Assembly: GCA_963969395.1 (NCBI GenBank)
Contig: OZ017796.1
Coordinates: 16,432,501-16,496,500, forward strand
From: Pseudoscleropodium purum
Lineage: Eukaryota; Streptophyta; Bryopsida; Hypnales; Brachytheciaceae
Reading direction: 5' to 3'
Length of the DNA: 64,000 nucleotides
In this document: positions 1-12,566 of the stretch, piece by piece
Layout: each line of letters starts with the position of its first letter
How positions within the stretch are numbered: the stretch's first letter is position 1
Notes under the pieces: generated by a model
The model's input: the letters and a program-made list of their open reading frames with translations, nothing else
The model's database searches: none
Told to the model about the DNA's origin: nothing
Position numbers and translations under genes: made by a program

Positions 1-1889
1 CAACCATTGAGTTTTCACCTACATACCACTCCTCCCAAAGTCCCAATGAATCCAAAGAAATTTGAATGAAAATATTCAGTTATTCTCTATCTTTTGCTGT
101 AGCTTTCTATTTGTCAAAAGGATGTTTTTTGTCCCTATGGACAATACTGGGTTAAATCACTCAAGATTTATACAATTAATCAAAACATGGACGAAGTCAA
201 TGAGATCCTATTGTTGATTTCTGGTTCACTTAGAGACAACACTTTGAAACTTCCATAACATTGATTTCTAATAAATCTTTGTTCTTTCTAACTTCAAGAA
301 GAGTCAAGTATCTAGGAAGGAATGTCATGACTCATGAGGTGGTCAATCTTTAGTGGCCTACCCTATGATTGGAAAAATTCCCTTTTTTTTCAATCAATCC
401 TTAATTTTCAATAGTATTATGGAGACCACATAATTTGTTTAGCAATGTTATGAGTCATAATTTATTCATGTGGTACCCAAATAATGCATGCTAAAATGCA
501 TTAGAATCTTCTTTCAATTGCCAATAAGATTTGATAAAAATAATTTATATTTAATAATAGTAACTATGCTTAGTTGTAATTAGTGCAGATAACAGGTGTG
601 CTCAATTACCTCACATAATACGTCTCAAATCAATCTCCTTAGAAAAGTGCCTTCACCAAAGTTCAATTCGCCAATGCTCTGGACTGAGTCCGTTTAGTTC
701 AGAAATTGTTTCATATTCGAGATCGAAAGCAATCTGAGCTCTCTGAGTCTTCACCAAACATTGAAGATTTATATAATTAGTCATCAGTTCAAGTGATCCG
801 GTTCTGCTTCAACACTTTACAATGCAAGGTAGAACAGCCTATTACCATACTGATTTGCGATCTGACTATCTTGGGGCCAACTTCAAGAGAGGTACATATT
901 TTTCAGAGTTGTGTGCTTGTTTCACAAATTGAACTCAAGTGGAATTATAATTTTCCGATCAAAATTGTAATTTCTGTGAATTTTTAAAGTAGGCTGCCCT
1001 GAAATTACAAAATTGTGCATAGAGTGGGGTCAAAAATGTCTCATGAACAACCCATTACCATCTTAACATGTATATATTGGCACTTAAGTTCCACCAATGA
1101 AGGATTGACATATTACCCCTTCGGGCATTAATGCATTCAAATTGTCAGGAAAGTGAATGGATATGGATTTTGTAGTCAACGGAATTGGGGCCAAAGCATA
1201 GGCAATGGAATTGGAAAAATGATAGAATTGGGATGTTCTACCTTACTCCCTTTGTCTTTGTTTGTAAATAATACTGGTGTTTCTTTCGTAAGGAAATACT
1301 GGTATTATTTAGAAAGAGAGGGAGTATTGTTTTAAAATGTCTTTATTATAGGGCAATGCCCGAGGAGGAGGGTGTTTTGGGAAATAAAGGGCTAATGAGG
1401 AGGGTGGAGCTTCAAGAAGAGGTTTGTTACTTCCCAAAACACTTGACAACAAGGCGTCATAGTCGAACATAAATCACGAGTAGGAGGATGAGAAATTGAG
1501 GATGAGATATCAAAGTCGGATGAGTACTTTGTAATGCCCAATTATGCAAGAAAACCCACACAATCGGGCATTACGTTGTAGAAGCCTCCCAAGAAATGAA
1601 CAGGGAATTTCTTGGGAGTGGTTCCGAGGTTTAGAAAATCATAGAAAGGGCATAAGGGCATTTCCACATGAAATTGACTTCCCTACTTCCTTTTAAAAAG
1701 CATCATTTCCATTCTTTTCTTTACTTCTAGGACAAAAGTTGAACTGAAAAAAAGGAGTACAGTGAATCTCATTATCATTCATATTCACAAGCAGCACGAC
1801 TGACCAATGAAAATGGAATAGGAAGATGAGCATCAGATGCACAGTTCAGGCACGTCTGTGGCATTGATGGCATGCCCCATACAAGTGTT
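1..1889. other. AT-rich intergenic sequence, no gene seen
   Basis: No reading frame here shows a recognisable domain or exon-like structure. The motif GGGCATT or its complement recurs between about 1120 and 1575, including a 9-bp perfect stem (1531-1539 with 1566-1574, GTAATGCCC/GGGCATTAC). This could be a small hairpin or MITE remnant, but I could not set ends. Confidence 0.5.
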
Positions 1890-3465
1890 CTTGGTAAGGT
1901 AGAAGGTCCATAAACTGACCATTTAAGAGCTGGAACTGTTTTGGGGGGAGGTGAAACTTCTTCAAATATTTTTCAGTAAATTTTCCTCGAAAGACAAGTA
2001 GAATTCGCATATAACCCAAGCTGTTTCATATTTTTTGGAGCTTTGTAGAATCAGTTATAAAATTTTGAAGCTCAAGTGGCATAGGACTCTAATAGCGTCT
2101 ACCTCCTAAAATGTACATTATTAATATATGGCTGAAGGCTACAAAAAAGCAACATGTACATGCAATGTACATTTAAGGAGGTGGATGCTTTTTTGAGCCA
2201 ATGCGCTTTTAGAACCTCCTATCTTAGTGTTACAGAAAAGTATCATCATGGATGACATATGCTGTATGTATATGTTGTTGATAGTATTGTTGACTTCCAA
2301 TGATGCTAGCGAATCCATTGTTGCCCTCATGCCATTGTTGAAATTTGTAAATGTTTTTCCTCATATAAAAGACAAGTGTGTGAGAAATCATAGTGAGAGT
2401 AGTTGAAATTATATTTTTTCAACAAAGTATAAATTTTTATGAATTTTTGAAGTGTGCTATCTATCAATAATGTTCATCTTACTGGCCTAAAACAATTATA
2501 ATATTTTTTTAACATGGCAACAATGTGAAGACCTAAAAGAACTACTTCTTGCAATAAATTTACATTCAAAAGCTACAAGTTCCTATTGGAGTCTCTAATC
2601 ACTCTATTATTGTGTCACTAAAGACATTGATTGTGGCCCAAACCTCATCCATTAAAAGAACCGTAGAATGAGGTCATTTCATGATGGGTCTTTTGATCTT
2701 AATGGGGTGTTCTTTCTTTAGCTCAATTAGTTTTGCTATAAGGTGATTGATATGGTAGAATCACCCATAGCCAGCCAAGGACCCATCCCAACCTCTAGAG
2801 TGCACTATTTCCAACCAAGGTTGGAATAAATTTTCAATCCAAGCTTTAAATGTATTTTTCCTCCTTTTCAAAGTTAAGACTAATCAAATCATGACACATG
2901 TCTCAAAGTAGTGAGTGGAAAGTAGTTCTTGAATGATCGGAATTGGAAGATTCTACATATTAGCTATAGATTTGGACCAGTTGCCGGCTTTCAAAATTCA
3001 TGATAATTTCAATCAAAGCTTAAAATTACCAAAAAATTGCAATCCCCATGATTTCTATCTTCTTACATGGTAAAAAATTCAAATTGCCTTCAACTACTCC
3101 AGAATATGTGCAAAATCACTAATAAAAGTGGTTGATAATGGGTGGTTTTGCCATATAGTAGTCTATTCTAAATGCACCCATTCTCTAAAAGCAATCATGG
3201 CACAGAGGTACAATTTGCTTTCTTCAATGTACTAGTAATGTACAATATAAGAGGTGGTTGCTTTCAATGACCACAACATTTCAACTTCAAAAATTTGTAA
3301 CTAATTCTACAAAGGTCCAAAAAATATGAAACAACTTGGGTTAGATGCCATTTCCATTTTTTCTTCGTATGGAAACTTGCTGAAAATTGTTTCAAGAAGT
3401 TTAGCTCTCCGAAAAAGGCAATCAGCTCTTAAATGGTCACTTTATGAGCACACTACCTCAGTCTT
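1890..3465. mobile_element. Element with long terminal inverted repeats
   Basis: Sequence at about 1890-2225 reappears in reverse complement at about 3185-3465. Shared blocks in the same order include TGACCATTTAAGAGCTG (about 1917), AACCCAAG-TGTTTCATATT (about 2016) and a TGTACATTA block (about 2111). The arms are imperfect, about 280-330 bp, and enclose roughly 1 kb of AT-rich DNA with no reading frame. Long TIRs without coding capacity are typical of non-autonomous MULEs or fold-back elements. I found no convincing target-site duplication, so the class is open. The right arm ends about 460 bp upstream of the P450 copy 1 start, so it may affect that promoter. Confidence 0.6.
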
Positions 3466-3929
3466 CATTTGCCTGCATAAAAATATGAAAAGAAATACTA
3501 CGTACAAAAGTTTCCGTGATTGTCTGTCAACAATCCAAAGGGAGTCCTTAGCTTTTGATACGGTGACACCAGTACAAAAACAGATGCAAGTCTTGAACTT
3601 ATTAACCTGCCAGTACAGCACGGATACTACGTGTCTCACTCTCTCTCATGCGCCAGTAAGGAAAAAAGCACACAAGAACTACAGACTTCCAAATTTTATC
3701 ACGTGTTGCAAATAAAAAATTCCAGTGTTGTCGATGACCCTCACTGACCCATGCGCCTGGTCAGTAAACCATCGTCGTTCATGCATTTGCGAGCTGTAAA
3801 TGCGGGACTTGCACTAGCTTCTATGTGTCTTCGGTGACTCCCCTGCAAGTTTAGTTCCCCTGTTTTCGTAGAGCTCGAAACGGGACGACAATACTACTAA
3901 GTAGCTGGTGAAAGCAAGGCTTTGAAAAG
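3466..3929 (+). promoter_or_regulatory. Upstream and leader region of P450 copy 1
   Basis: This stretch precedes the P450 copy 1 start codon. About 60 bp before the start, a block reading CCCCTGTTTTCGTAGAGCTCG resembles the block preceding P450 copy 2 (about 13050-13080, CCCCTGTTTCGGAAGAG). That indicates the leader was duplicated along with the gene. No TATA box was assigned with confidence. Confidence 0.4.
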
Positions 3930-6900
3930 ATGCAGACTATGTTTGAGAAGATTACGGCCGGCTTGGGGAACAGGGACCATCTTCTGTCCTACGGAATTGC
4001 GCTCTCCATCGGCCTGGTCCTGCTGCTACTCTTCGGGTATGGAATTTCAGGAAAGAAAAAGAAACTGCCACCAGGTCCGTTTCCATGGCCAGTGTTTGGC
4101 AACCTTTTCCTCGGTGGATCCCATCCTCACCAGGTCTTCGCGCAGCTAGCGAATCAATACGGAAACATCATGAACCTCTTCTTCGGAAGCGTGCGCGTGG
4201 TGATTGTGTCCGATGCCCACATGGTCAAGGAGCTTTTCTCAGTCAGTGACATGAATTTCGCATCTCGACCAATTCACGACTTTATGTGCACGTCTGCCAA
4301 GTACATGAACTACGGCGAAGAGAATGCGTCAATATCCATCAACGTGTACACTTCCAAAGTCCGGGAGATGCGTCAAATATGTATCACTGAGTTGTTCACG
4401 CCGCAGAAATTGGAGATGAAGAAGAGCATACGAATGGAGGAGATTCAAAGGGCGGTGGCTGTCATGGGAGAGAACACTAGTATTCCTGTTGACATCCGAC
4501 CCATCGTTAGTGAATTCAGTCTGCGGAACAGTTGTAGGTTTACGTTTAACAAAGCCTTCCTGCATTCAGAGCACAATCCCTCCAGCGGAAGTGGTGTCGA
4601 TCCACAGGCATTCAGGAGATTGGAGAAGGAAAACACGAAGCTCTTGGGGACACCCAACATTCTAGATCTCATCCCTGGTTTACGATTCCTCTCCGGGAGG
4701 TTTCATTTGGGGGGGATTCATGCGAGATGGAAGGATGTGACCATGAGAAAAGTGAATTGCGCGGACTCTATTTTGGAATGGTATCGGAAAGAGTTACCAA
4801 ATGAAGGCGGGAGGATTCGGAAATCGACTTTGTTCAGACTTTACTGGCACTTACCGACGGCGGCAAGTACACGATGACACAAGTTAGAGCTATTATTTTT
4901 GTAAGCTTCCTTTCCCATCCTGTAGAATAGAACTTGAATTTTTGCTGTAAGATATATTTAGTGTATAATGAGTATGATTCTGTTTCTATACAGGGGTGTC
5001 AGAATGCTAGACTTGCTCTTCAAAGAATTAGTAGATTTGGACGAAATTTGGTCAACGTGGTTTGAGATGAGAATTTACGGCTCAAAATCTTGCAGGCCGC
5101 TTCAAAATAGAAAGGAGAGGAGATTGTTGCACTGGATGTTGAGACACTTAACCCTTAAGCGCGCGGGCGTCCACTTTCTGGACGATGAACAGAGTGCTTC
5201 CAGGAGTTGTGTAGTCCAATACTTGAATCTTGAAAAGCCAACCTTCCTTAATGACCAAATTCATGAAATTGCAGTAAATGATATTTCTTTAAACAGATAT
5301 AAGCCAAAATGTGCAAAAAATTGAAAAAGGATTGAAGTGTTAAGGGGTTAAAGGACCATTGTCTCTTTGAGGAACAAATAGGAATTTGGGTAGGTACTTA
5401 TAGGCTGAAATTTTTACCTCATTTTATGAAACTTTTTTTGAAGATAGAAAAATTGATTAGCTTTGTGAGATTATAATTTTATTTCAATTGGTTCTTGGAA
5501 ACAAAAATTATGTCCAAATAAGCTCACAACAAGGGATAGGGAAGGGGGGCATCCAAAAAAATTTCAAAAATTTTAATTTTAATTTTCAAATTTTTTTTCT
5601 CATAGATTATATTTTATTATTTTTGTCTATATGGAAAATTTTAATTCATTCCATTTGAATTTGTTATGAGAAAGTTATAGACAATCTTGTTTGAGGGGCA
5701 TTCAATTAGAACATCTTCTTGAAAAAATAACTTACAGGATTCATTTTTGAATGCAATTTTTAGAGTTTTTCCAAAAAAAAAGTTTCACGTGGTTTAGTTT
5801 GCTTTCTAGAACAATCTCACCATTGGAATTAGTGCATTTTAATTCCATTTCAGAGGTATTAATAATTTAGATTTTCCTTCTATTTTGTACCTACTTCTAT
5901 TTAACAATTTTTTACAGGATAAAAATTAAGTTTTTTTCTATACTCTTTTTTTTTTTCCTAGACTTTAACTCAATTCTCCACTGGAGAGATTTAAAGCCCA
6001 AAACTTTGTAGTGAAAAATTTTGAAGTTAAAAATGTTCAAAGTCAAAAAATTTAGTCCTCCAACATGCTGAAAAACTTGTTTTATTCACTTTAAATGCAA
6101 ATATCTTACAATTTGTGCAGTCAAAAATTCTCAAAATTTTTTCACACATTCACACTCTAATTAAGTGTAAGATCTTACGGTTAGATGTGAAAAAAAAACA
6201 ATTTTTAAATTTTTTTACTTTTTGCTATAGAAATGGCAATTTTTAGTGTTTCTTGATAGGGAAAAGGCCTTGATCCTTTAGGGGTTAGTGTAGAAGATCT
6301 TGATCATTTCGTGTAGTTCGGCTGAAACAATTTCGACAGATATGAAATGTGGAGAAAAATCTTACAACTCTGCAACCCAGAAAATTGAGAGTTGGGTGAC
6401 CTCCAGAATGAGCTTTTGCGGAAATTCCGTTAGAACGTTGAGATATGACTTTACTACTAATTTATTTTCCCATATTCGCGTAATCTGAAAGCTTGAACCG
6501 TACTGTACACCTCTGAAGATTTTGAGACCTGCAATAGGAGCTAGGTGCGCGGTTGGTGTTTTTCTCGGGAAAATCTTGAACTGCTCACGATCCTGCTTGG
6601 TATCTTAAGTATTGAGCCTGGTTGTGGAAAATATTATATGCTTCAGGAGCCATGCAAGTGGTGAAGGTCGGAGGTCATTTTCCACACTAAGGCTCCAGGT
6701 TCTTGAGCTACCTAGCATGATCTCAATGAGCTCTACAATCTTGGGTAATATGGAGGTGATGAAAGCAAACAGGTTTGGGAAATTGTCGAAATAGAAGCAA
6801 AAAGAAGAAAGTGGTTATGGCTCATAATCTAGATCCTCTTACGAAATGGTTGCCTGCCACTTGTAGGTTAGAGAGTTTCCGAAAGTTCCCACTTTCGTTT

Positions 6901-9134
6901 CTGGAAATTCTCCTCATTAGACAAATTTTTCATGTGACAAACTTGCATTCTTCAATGACCCTACCAATATTGGAAGTCAAATTTTTAACCCATTTCAAAC
7001 ATGCAGGTAATGGTTTTCAAGCATTTGAAACGCATTTTCTTCTCTTTGTGCTTGGAGACTCATCGTCTTCTAGTTAAAAATTGAGAGAAGATGGGGTTTC
7101 AAAGTACCCTGGCTCGCTATTGCCAATCGTACTGCACCAACATTGGAAGCACTCGATGTTGCCTTCTAATCTACTATGAACCATGTGCGTATAAGAGCTC
7201 ATTGAGATGATGTGTGGCATATCTCCCGTGCAGGACCTGTTGACAGCGGGAACAGACACGACGGCTGCGACGTTAGAATGGGCCCTTCTGGAGCTTGTGC
7301 GCCACCCACAGTGCATGCAAAGGTTGCGGGCGGAGCTTGATGCACAGTTTGGCATGAATGGGCCCGTGGATGAGGATGAGGCAGCTCAGTTGCCGTATCT
7401 CCAGGTAATCAGGCACCTCTTTGCACACCATCCCTTTTCCTCCAGGAATTAGTAAGCTCTTGCTCCTCAATTATTGCGTTTCCGGGTGTCCTGGGTGATA
7501 AGTGTAAGTTTTCATTCTACAAAAGGTCTGTCTATGCGATATAAGCTCTTCAGAGCTTGTTAATAATAATTACTCCTAGCAACAATGGTTATAATATAGA
7601 AAAAGTGAGTAACAAAATCTCTTATAACATGGAGTTAGAAAATGATGTTTTGACTTACTCAGATTTATGATATCTCTTTGACATAAATGATTTAAAGGGT
7701 CTAGGCTGATGCACATGTACACTCTTGAACATGTCCATACTGGTTATAGTGTTAACTCTTGAACATGAGCGAGAACCTCTCTAGAAATACTGAGATTGGA
7801 TTGGGTCCTAGCCTTCTAATTCTCAAAACTTGTTTAGTTCCTAAAAGAATTGTTACCAATCAAACAAAGTTAACATCGGTACAATTCTGGAATCCTATTC
7901 CTACCCTGTTTTAGTATTTGAACAGTAAGAAGGGAGCACTCACAGCTTTTCGAAAGTATGTGAAAGCCGGAGCCGACTGTCTGGTTCGGTTTTTGATATT
8001 CAGAAAGCATGTGAATCCTTGCAGGCTGTGGTGAAGGAAGCTCTGCGCCTCCACGTTCCCCCAACTCTGGGCCTGCCAAACAGCAACATGGAGGATGCCA
8101 CTCTGGGAGGATACCACATCCCAGCGAGAACAACGGTGATGGCAAATCTCTGGGCGATCCATCGTGATCCGAACACCTGGGGAGACGATGCATCAGAGTT
8201 CAATCCAGAGAGGTTCCTTGACTCCGATTTGAGTGTGAACGGGACCAACAATTATCAGTTTCTTCCGTTCGCAGCTGGAAGAAGGTAATCAAGCTTCACC
8301 GCTAAATGACGAAGGATTCATCGATGACTTTATAATGGCCAATTTGATTGATCATAACGTACTGTCTAATGATTAGGTTAGATAGAACGAAGTTTATCAC
8401 CAACAATAGAGAAGGAACATCGGAGGAGCTGGTAAATATGTTCGACAAAACCAGGTTCTCATTCCATCCGCTCAAAATTGCTGAAAGACAATAAGGAGTC
8501 CAATTTGGGCATTCCCACCAGTGTTGTTAGTATCTGTTGTTGGAAGAACCTGATACCCTAAGCCCTAAACCTCAAACCTCATTGTAACCTCATAGTAACC
8601 TCATTGTCAGTCACTTGATTTTCTTCCAGATTTCCAGCAAGATTTTGAAAAGGAACTTGATTTACAGGGGGAGAGAGGCATCTATTATCTGTATCTGAAT
8701 AATACTTTCCAATTCAGATTTTCCAGAATACAGAATATGAAACTGGTGGGAATGCCTGTAGGGGTTAGGTTTTCCTTCGAGAAAGACACAAATGATCAAT
8801 GGTCGTTGACACCCGAATTTCTAGTATCCTTCACGAAATTTGGATGTGAGGTTATCATACTGTGCGGAGTTGCATTCTGAGCGCGCCTCGTGTGGTCTAA
8901 TTGTCATGCAGGATATGCCCTGGACGGGCATTGGCAATGAGAGTGCTTTCTGCAGCTCTGGGCTCTTTTGTTCATGCGTTTGAAATGTCAGCCTTGCAAG
9001 GAGTCGCGCTTACCGTTGACGAAGGTACGGATGGCCTCAACATTCGACCCGAAACTCCATTGCATCTTCAAATCACCTTGCGGCCGGCTGCCTCACTTTA
9101 CTTCACCCAAACCACTTCTGCATCCAAAGCATGA
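3930..9134 (+). pseudogene. Cytochrome P450 (CYP71-clan type), copy 1, frameshifted
   Basis: Four exons can be traced against copy 2: 3930-4900, 7234-7404, 8025-8284 and 8912-9134. The product would be an ER-anchored haem monooxygenase. Visible motifs are an N-terminal hydrophobic anchor, the proline hinge KLPPGPFPWP, the I-helix AGTDTT, the K-helix E-x-x-R (KEALR), PERF, and the haem loop FAAGRRICPG with the Cys ligand. Exon 1 is 971 nt. One base is missing at about 4806-4816, where GGCGGGAGG corresponds to the EES region of copy 2. The frame therefore stops at 4877, although the next frame continues with clear P450 sequence to the donor. All three introns (2333, 620 and 627 bp) are larger than those of copy 2. 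Either this is a recent pseudogene, since the remainder is well conserved, or there is a one-base assembly error in a G run. The substrate is unknown. Confidence 0.8.
4955..6485. mobile_element. Insertion in intron 1 of P450 copy 1
   Basis: Intron 1 of copy 2 is 271 bp. Its beginning aligns with copy 1 up to about 4955, and the alignment resumes at about 6485-6600 (for example GGGAAAATCTTGAACT). The roughly 1.5 kb between is absent from copy 2 and is AT-rich. It contains a TTAA-bounded stretch (5148-5351) with ends TTAACCCTTAA and TTAAGGGGTTAA, and a further CCTTTAGGGGTTAG near 6276-6287. These resemble the TTAA/CCC-ended elements elsewhere in the window. The exact insertion edges are not resolved. 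A second block absent from copy 2 lies at about 6605-7220. Confidence 0.5.
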
Positions 9135-12100
9135 TGGTACAGTTACAGTTTTAGGGTTCTACAGTTTTTAAGGCTTAGGGATGAACATGAAGAGTCTGTT
9201 TGGGCAAATCTACTATTGGAAATTTTCCATGGTCTTCACCAGTTTGTGCTACTAATATCAATCTGTCCCCTCTTCCCATCGTACCCTCACATTAATACTC
9301 AATTTAGTGAGTATAGAACTGCTATGTACATGGAAAATGGGCATTAATAGGAAGTGCTATCTTTGCTTTTGAATGTACATACTGTTATAGCATGATTAGT
9401 GCTTACAAGTGAAAACAAATTTGTACGTAAAGGAGGGACACGGGCTTCACAACACTCACACAAATCAAGAGTCTGTTGGGGAGGTTCTACTGATCATACC
9501 ACGTGGATGTAAGTAGGCCGGTAGCCACTGCAGTACCGCTCTTGTTGGATTTGCGTCAATGTCAAAGTGCTCCTGAATAGTTCCTGAAGTGTATTGCTTG
9601 GCTTTCTTCCAAGGGACATTGCCATCACAAGCTCCAGTACCGGAGTTGAGCAAGCTCGAATACCGCAAGCAAAAGCACTGCTAGAAGCAGGTCCTTGTGA
9701 CCACAGAGAATGGCATATTGTACTTGAAAAAACTTGAAAAAACAATGACTTGCCTGAAATGAAACACTTAACAGATTCATTCAGATTGCATTTAAATTCT
9801 ATTCAACTTTGTGTTTTTTAGGAAAAACAACAACAATCTAGTTGTGTCCTTTGCCAATTTGAAGGGACTGAAGGGCTTTTCAGACCTTGTTGGTTGCTAC
9901 AATGTGATGGTGGTTCTTAGTTTTAAGTCATGGATACTTTTTGTCTGAAGTTGAACACTTGGACAATCCTAGTAGACACGTGTGTTTAAAATTGAATTAC
10001 CCAGCCACTAAAGCCCCAAGGGTTTTGGACACAACATAACTTTTTTAAAGTTTACAACAAAGGAGACAATGTTAAGCATCACAAGTAGAATGTTCATGGA
10101 CGGTCAAAATTTCAACCCTATTTATAGATTTGCTTTGAATGAGTTTTGAAGATAGAACTCCAAATATTCACTAAAAATGCAATTTTTGTATTTTACATTT
10201 GAATTTTTTTTAATGATTGGTCAAAAATGTAATTTCAATAGAAAAAAAGGCATAGAATTTAGCAATGAAAACATCAACACTTTTTCCAAATAATAAACTT
10301 TACCACACTAGCTCTCTAAAGACTAGATATTCAAATTTGGAACAATGGATGACCCTAAACACATCCCTAACACATGCACATACAAAGTTCATTTTTTCAT
10401 TTATCAATTTTTTTGAAGATTCTTATGTTAGATCTTTAAATTTTATATAGTATACATTTTAAAGGATTTGCTTTGCAAATATTCTATATTCCAAAAGGAA
10501 CTAGAATAGTAACATTTTCAATTCAGAAAATGATCCTTAAATAGAACTAGAATAAAAGAATACAATAAAAATCTTCAAAAGAAAATATAATTAGAACTTA
10601 AAATTTTGAAGTTAAACAAAAAATTTTATGTAGAAATAAAAAAAAAACATTCAATTAGCAATCAATTTTAGAAGAAATTTTCAATTTTTGACTTTAAGTT
10701 TCATTGAAAGATATTGGTTTGTGTACTATTTTATTTGACCTTATGGATGTAATATTGTAATGTATAGAATATGTTTTACTACTATTGTTGGAGAGTCATC
10801 ATCAAATTATGTTTTAAGTTGCATTTTATAATACATCTTGACAATTTGGTTGAAATCTAGTCTTTAACGGGCTAGATAAATGATAATTTACTTTGAGCAA
10901 TTTTCTTTATAATTGTTTTTTGACCTTAGCTATTTTAGTATAGAATGTAAAAATAGAAAGACAACTCAATCTAGTTTGCATTTAAAAAATAAATCTTTGA
11001 TTTATTTTTTTATTCCACTTGAAAAAAATGCTTGAAGTCAAGCAATGACTATAAAATGATTGTATGGGTCTTTATAGATTCATAAACAAAAAGAAACCGA
11101 TCAAACCATAGTTTTTCATTTCATTTCATTTGGGCACTCCAAAAAGCAATCTTCATCATGATGATGAAGCTATTTACATCCGTGGACTCGAATGAAACCT
11201 TCAAGATGTGCTTGAACCATTGTTTATTATTCAAGAAGTATCATTACAAGAGTTTTGGGGGCTAGGAGGGCCGTTTTAGGCTTGTTCTTCTTGCAATTCC
11301 CCTTGCAGTTAAAGAATGCTAAGATGTTAAAATTTTTTTCTGAATTTTTTTTTGAATTCTTAAAATGAATTTTTTTTTGAAAAAAATATATTTAAAAAAT
11401 GACGTGGTAGTTGCCATGCCATGTCAGATAGTAGTTGCCGTAAGTTCTGATGGGCTGAGAATCTTGAGGAACTCACAGCCCTGTAGACTAGGTTAATATC
11501 TTCTAATGATGCATTCATCCAAACAAAACAATATCTTTCCAATGTATTGTAGCAATTGATTGATGTCATCAACAAAAGAAGAATGTAGTGGCTATAATGA
11601 ATATTCATATATTTCTAAAATTGTCATAACTCATTGAGCAATTATGTTTTTCCAACAAATTTTGCACATATTGAAGTACGTAGAATATATTAGATTTTTC
11701 AAATTTCTTAAAACAATTTTTTATTTTTTTAAGAATTTAATCAATCTTTTTGGTTGAAAAAAACTTTTAATAAAAGTAAATTTCTTTCAAGATTCTTTAG
11801 TAAGTGAAATGATAATTCTTTTTGGAATTTTCTCATAAAGAATTTTAGAAATTTTTAAATTTTATTGAATGAAATATTATTGACTAAAATATGACTTGAA
11901 ATAGTTATATTTCTTATAATTCACTTGAAATACCTTCCAAAAATTATGAAAAATAATATATTTAAATATTTTATATACTTTTTAAAAAATTTCACAATTT
12001 TGGGAAATTTTTCGAGTGAAATATAATAAAATTTTGGAATTTCTGAAATTCTTAACCAAAAAGTTCCAAAAAGAATTCTCATTCCATTCATTCTAAAGAA

Positions 12101-12336
12101 TCTTGAAAATAACTTTATTTTTATAAAAAATTTATTTTGCACTAATAAATTTGATTAAACTGAAAAAAATCAAATCAAGTTTATTTTGTTTTGATATTTC
12201 ATTTTGTAGAAGTGTCTTACTAATATCACAACATGTTCAAATTTAGTTGAAAATCTTTAACTCTTCAATTAGCTTTGGCAATTTTTGTATGTGTAGGAAA
12301 CATTTTGAGAGCCATTGTACATCCCCCAAACATTCC
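9135..12336. other. Intergenic spacer between P450 copies with repeat debris
   Basis: No complete gene is visible. The segment 9465-9745 has more balanced base composition and a minus-strand open frame of 83 codons, but I recognise no family. It could be a decayed gene fragment. The segment around 11345-11480 is AT-rich and contains TAGTTGCC motifs. It matches, in reverse complement, a segment near 54245-54370, so both are copies of a dispersed repeat. Confidence 0.5.
10495..10860. repeat. Dispersed repeat, copy 1 (partner near 56.6-57.0 kb)
   Basis: This stretch aligns directly with about 56610-56965. Shared blocks in the same order include TTTTCAATTCA, AATCTTCAAAA, ATCAATTTTAGAAG, TTTTTGACTT, ATATTGGTTTGTGTACTA, GAGAGTCA and AAGTTGCATTTTA. 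No coding potential is seen. In the 56-kb copy it directly follows the piggyBac-like transposase fragment, so it may derive from the same element. Confidence 0.55.
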
Positions 12337-12566
12337 TTAACCCTTGAATGCTGAGGCGGATGTTTTGTATCCAATGGAAGATAGGGAATCAAATTGTATA
12401 GGATAGAAGTGCAACTATTCATCCTCAAAATTTGTTTTGGAAAGGGAAGATCTTCTACAATAGTTTGACTTGCAATGACTACTTTTGCAATTTTGGAGGC
12501 TAGTGATTCACACAATAATAGTAAAGGATGATTTTGAGGGTCACTGCTTTGGCATTTAAGGGTTAA
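12337..12566. mobile_element. Short TTAA-flanked MITE-like element
   Basis: A 222-bp segment (12341-12562) is bounded by TTAA on both sides. Its ends are inverted repeats: left CCCTTGAATGC, right (reverse complement) CCCTTAAATGC. TTAA target sites with CCC-type ends are the hallmark of the piggyBac superfamily. Because TTAA is palindromic, duplication cannot be told from part of the inverted repeat. The element is non-coding. Related ends occur at 28297-29339 and possibly in the P450 copy 1 intron. Confidence 0.5.

Noticed and set aside
3326..3715. 129-codon + strand frame upstream of P450 copy 1
   Set aside because: It spans the right arm of the inverted-repeat element and has no recognisable domain.
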